Notes under the pieces: model-generated
Told to the model about the DNA's origin: nothing
What the model saw: the letters and a program-made list of their open reading frames with translations, nothing else
Database searches by the model: none
Made by a program: the position numbers and the translations under genes
Shown: piece by piece, positions 5,364-6,345 of the stretch
Layout: every line of letters starts with the position of its first letter
Position numbering within the stretch: the stretch's first letter is position 1
Assembly (NCBI GenBank): GCA_023255355.1
Contig: JALRIU010000211.1
Span: 1 to 6,345 of the forward strand
DNA: 6,345 bases
Direction: 5' to 3'
Source: Pseudomonadales bacterium
Lineage (GTDB): Bacteria; Pseudomonadota; Gammaproteobacteria; Pseudomonadales; JAHEIH01

Positions 5364-6281
5364 TTGACTAATAAAATTGGGATTGTTTGGGCAAATCAAT
5401 CCGCATCGTTAAAAAGTATTTTTTTGATGATAGCATCCACTTTCTTTGCTGCGACGATGCATGTTCTTGTAAGGATTAATACCGAAGACTTGCACGCCTT
5501 TGAGGTCGCTTTTTTCAGGAGTCTATTCGGGTTTATCGTGATTTTACCGATGATAGTTCGATCACGTTTTAAGTTTCTAAAAACGACTAAGTTACGGTTA
5601 CACCTTGTCCGTGGTCTCTTAAACACAACTTCAATGCTAATGTTCTTTTCTAGTTTAGGATTGATTACGTTAGCTCGCGTTAATTCGCTAAGTTTCACAG
5701 CCCCAATCTTTTTGGCGATATTAAGCGTGATCTTCTTGGGTGAGCGCTTCCGGATCTATCGTTGGATGGCAATTGTCATGGGTTTCATAGGAATGCTCAT
5801 CATTCTTCGCCCAGGTTTGTTGGAAATTGACACTGGTTCGATATTGGTACTTGCGTCAGCTTTTTTTTGGGCTGGATCAATGCTATTTATTAAAATCTTA
5901 TCAAAAACTGACGATAGCTTGACCATAGTTTCTTGGATGGGCGTCACCACGATTATTTTATCGTTCATTCCAGCTATTTTGGTTTGGAAAACCCCAGATT
6001 TTAATCAACTTGTTTGGTTAGTCGTTATTGGATGCTTGGGATCTGCCACTCAGCTCACCCTTAGCCAGGCATTCAAGGAGGGGGACCCAACCTTATTGAT
6101 GCCTTTTGACTATGTTAAGTTAATTTGGGGAATTGTATTCGGGTTTTGGCTCTTTGGCGAAGTCCCAGATGTTTTCACTTGGATCGGTGGAACTATAATT
6201 TTTGTCTCAGGAGTGCTCATTGCTATGAGAGAAAAGAAAAGTAACGCGAAGCCCGCACGTGCATCGACCTCAGTGGTTTAA
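5364..6281 (+). CDS. EamA/DMT-superfamily transporter (10 membrane segments)
   Basis: This is an inner-membrane permease of the drug/metabolite transporter superfamily, with 305 residues and two EamA repeats at about 16-149 and 159-287, together predicted to give ten helices. Visible signatures are the first-repeat end FLGERFRIYRWMAIVMGFIG (124-143), then IILRPG (146-151), and the matching second-repeat end LFGEVPDVFTWIGG (263-276). The C-terminus is short and basic (REKKSNAKPAR), as expected on the cytoplasmic side. The start is TTG: a stop codon lies in frame at 5358-5360, so the only other early choices are TTG at 5424 and ATG at 5427, and both would remove the start of the first helix. 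The ribosome binding site is weak (GGTGA ending three bases before). Its position behind the hydantoin genes suggests transport of a ureide, amino acid or other pathway compound, but DMT proteins do not reveal substrate or direction from sequence. Known hydantoin permeases (Mhp1/HyuP) belong to the unrelated NCS1 family. Confidence 0.9.
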   Translation: MTNKIGIVWANQSASLKSIFLMIASTFFAATMHVLVRINTEDLHAFEVAFFRSLFGFIVILPMIVRSRFKFLKTTKLRLHLVRGLLNTTSMLMFFSSLGLITLARVNSLSFTAPIFLAILSVIFLGERFRIYRWMAIVMGFIGMLIILRPGLLEIDTGSILVLASAFFWAGSMLFIKILSKTDDSLTIVSWMGVTTIILSFIPAILVWKTPDFNQLVWLVVIGCLGSATQLTLSQAFKEGDPTLLMPFDYVKLIWGIVFGFWLFGEVPDVFTWIGGTIIFVSGVLIAMREKKSNAKPARASTSVV

Positions 6282-6345
6282 TAGTATCCGATGAAGCGCA
6301 ACTACAGTACGAAATATCTGGCCAGCGAACTGAAATGTGCTGCGC
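6282..6345. other. Right-edge stretch, unassigned
   Basis: These 64 bp follow the transporter stop. There is no hairpin with a T-run that would mark a terminator. A plus-strand frame opens at ATG 6291 and runs to the edge without a stop (18 codons) but lacks a ribosome binding site. Another plus-strand frame and one minus-strand frame are also open. The stretch is too short to decide among them. Confidence 0.3.

Noticed and set aside
6291..6345. Possible start of another gene at ATG 6291
   Set aside because: Only 18 codons are visible, no ribosome binding site precedes it, and other frames are equally open. I recognise no family in the partial product.

Overview
The window looks like a catabolic accessory locus from a Gram-negative bacterium. 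The relatives I recognise (Agrobacterium-type D-carbamoylase, hydantoin racemase, cyclohexanone-monooxygenase-like BVMO) point to a proteobacterium, most likely an alphaproteobacterium. That is inference from protein resemblance. Base composition looks moderate to slightly AT-rich by eye. No rRNA, tRNA, CRISPR array or insertion sequence is visible.

Layout. Positions 1-895 (minus strand) hold the N-terminal part of a type I Baeyer-Villiger monooxygenase that runs off the left edge. A divergent spacer of about 130 bp carries two short dyads. On the plus strand follow four genes that read as one unit: a D-carbamoylase (1029-1955), a DapA/NanA-superfamily class I lyase (2056-2991), a hydantoinase/dihydropyrimidinase (3026-4474, GTG start) and a hydantoin-racemase-type enzyme (4471-5124, ATGA overlap with the hydantoinase). 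After a gene-free spacer of 239 bp with a near-palindrome comes a ten-helix EamA/DMT transporter (5364-6281, TTG start). The last 64 bp hold nothing I can assign.

How it works together. Racemase, hydantoinase and D-carbamoylase are the three steps of the known hydantoinase route. A racemic 5-substituted hydantoin (or similar cyclic ureide) is epimerised, ring-opened to an N-carbamoyl-D-amino acid, then hydrolysed to the D-amino acid plus CO2 and ammonia. All expected catalytic residues of these three enzymes are present. The unexplained member is the lyase inside the same transcription unit. It keeps the Schiff-base lysine but lacks the threonine pair, tyrosine and arginine used by true dihydrodipicolinate synthase, so it is probably not a lysine-biosynthesis enzyme. 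It suggests that this cluster handles a specific natural ureide whose carbon skeleton is made or broken by a 2-oxoacid-type aldolase or dehydratase. The transporter may move substrate or product. The divergent monooxygenase may or may not belong to the same pathway.
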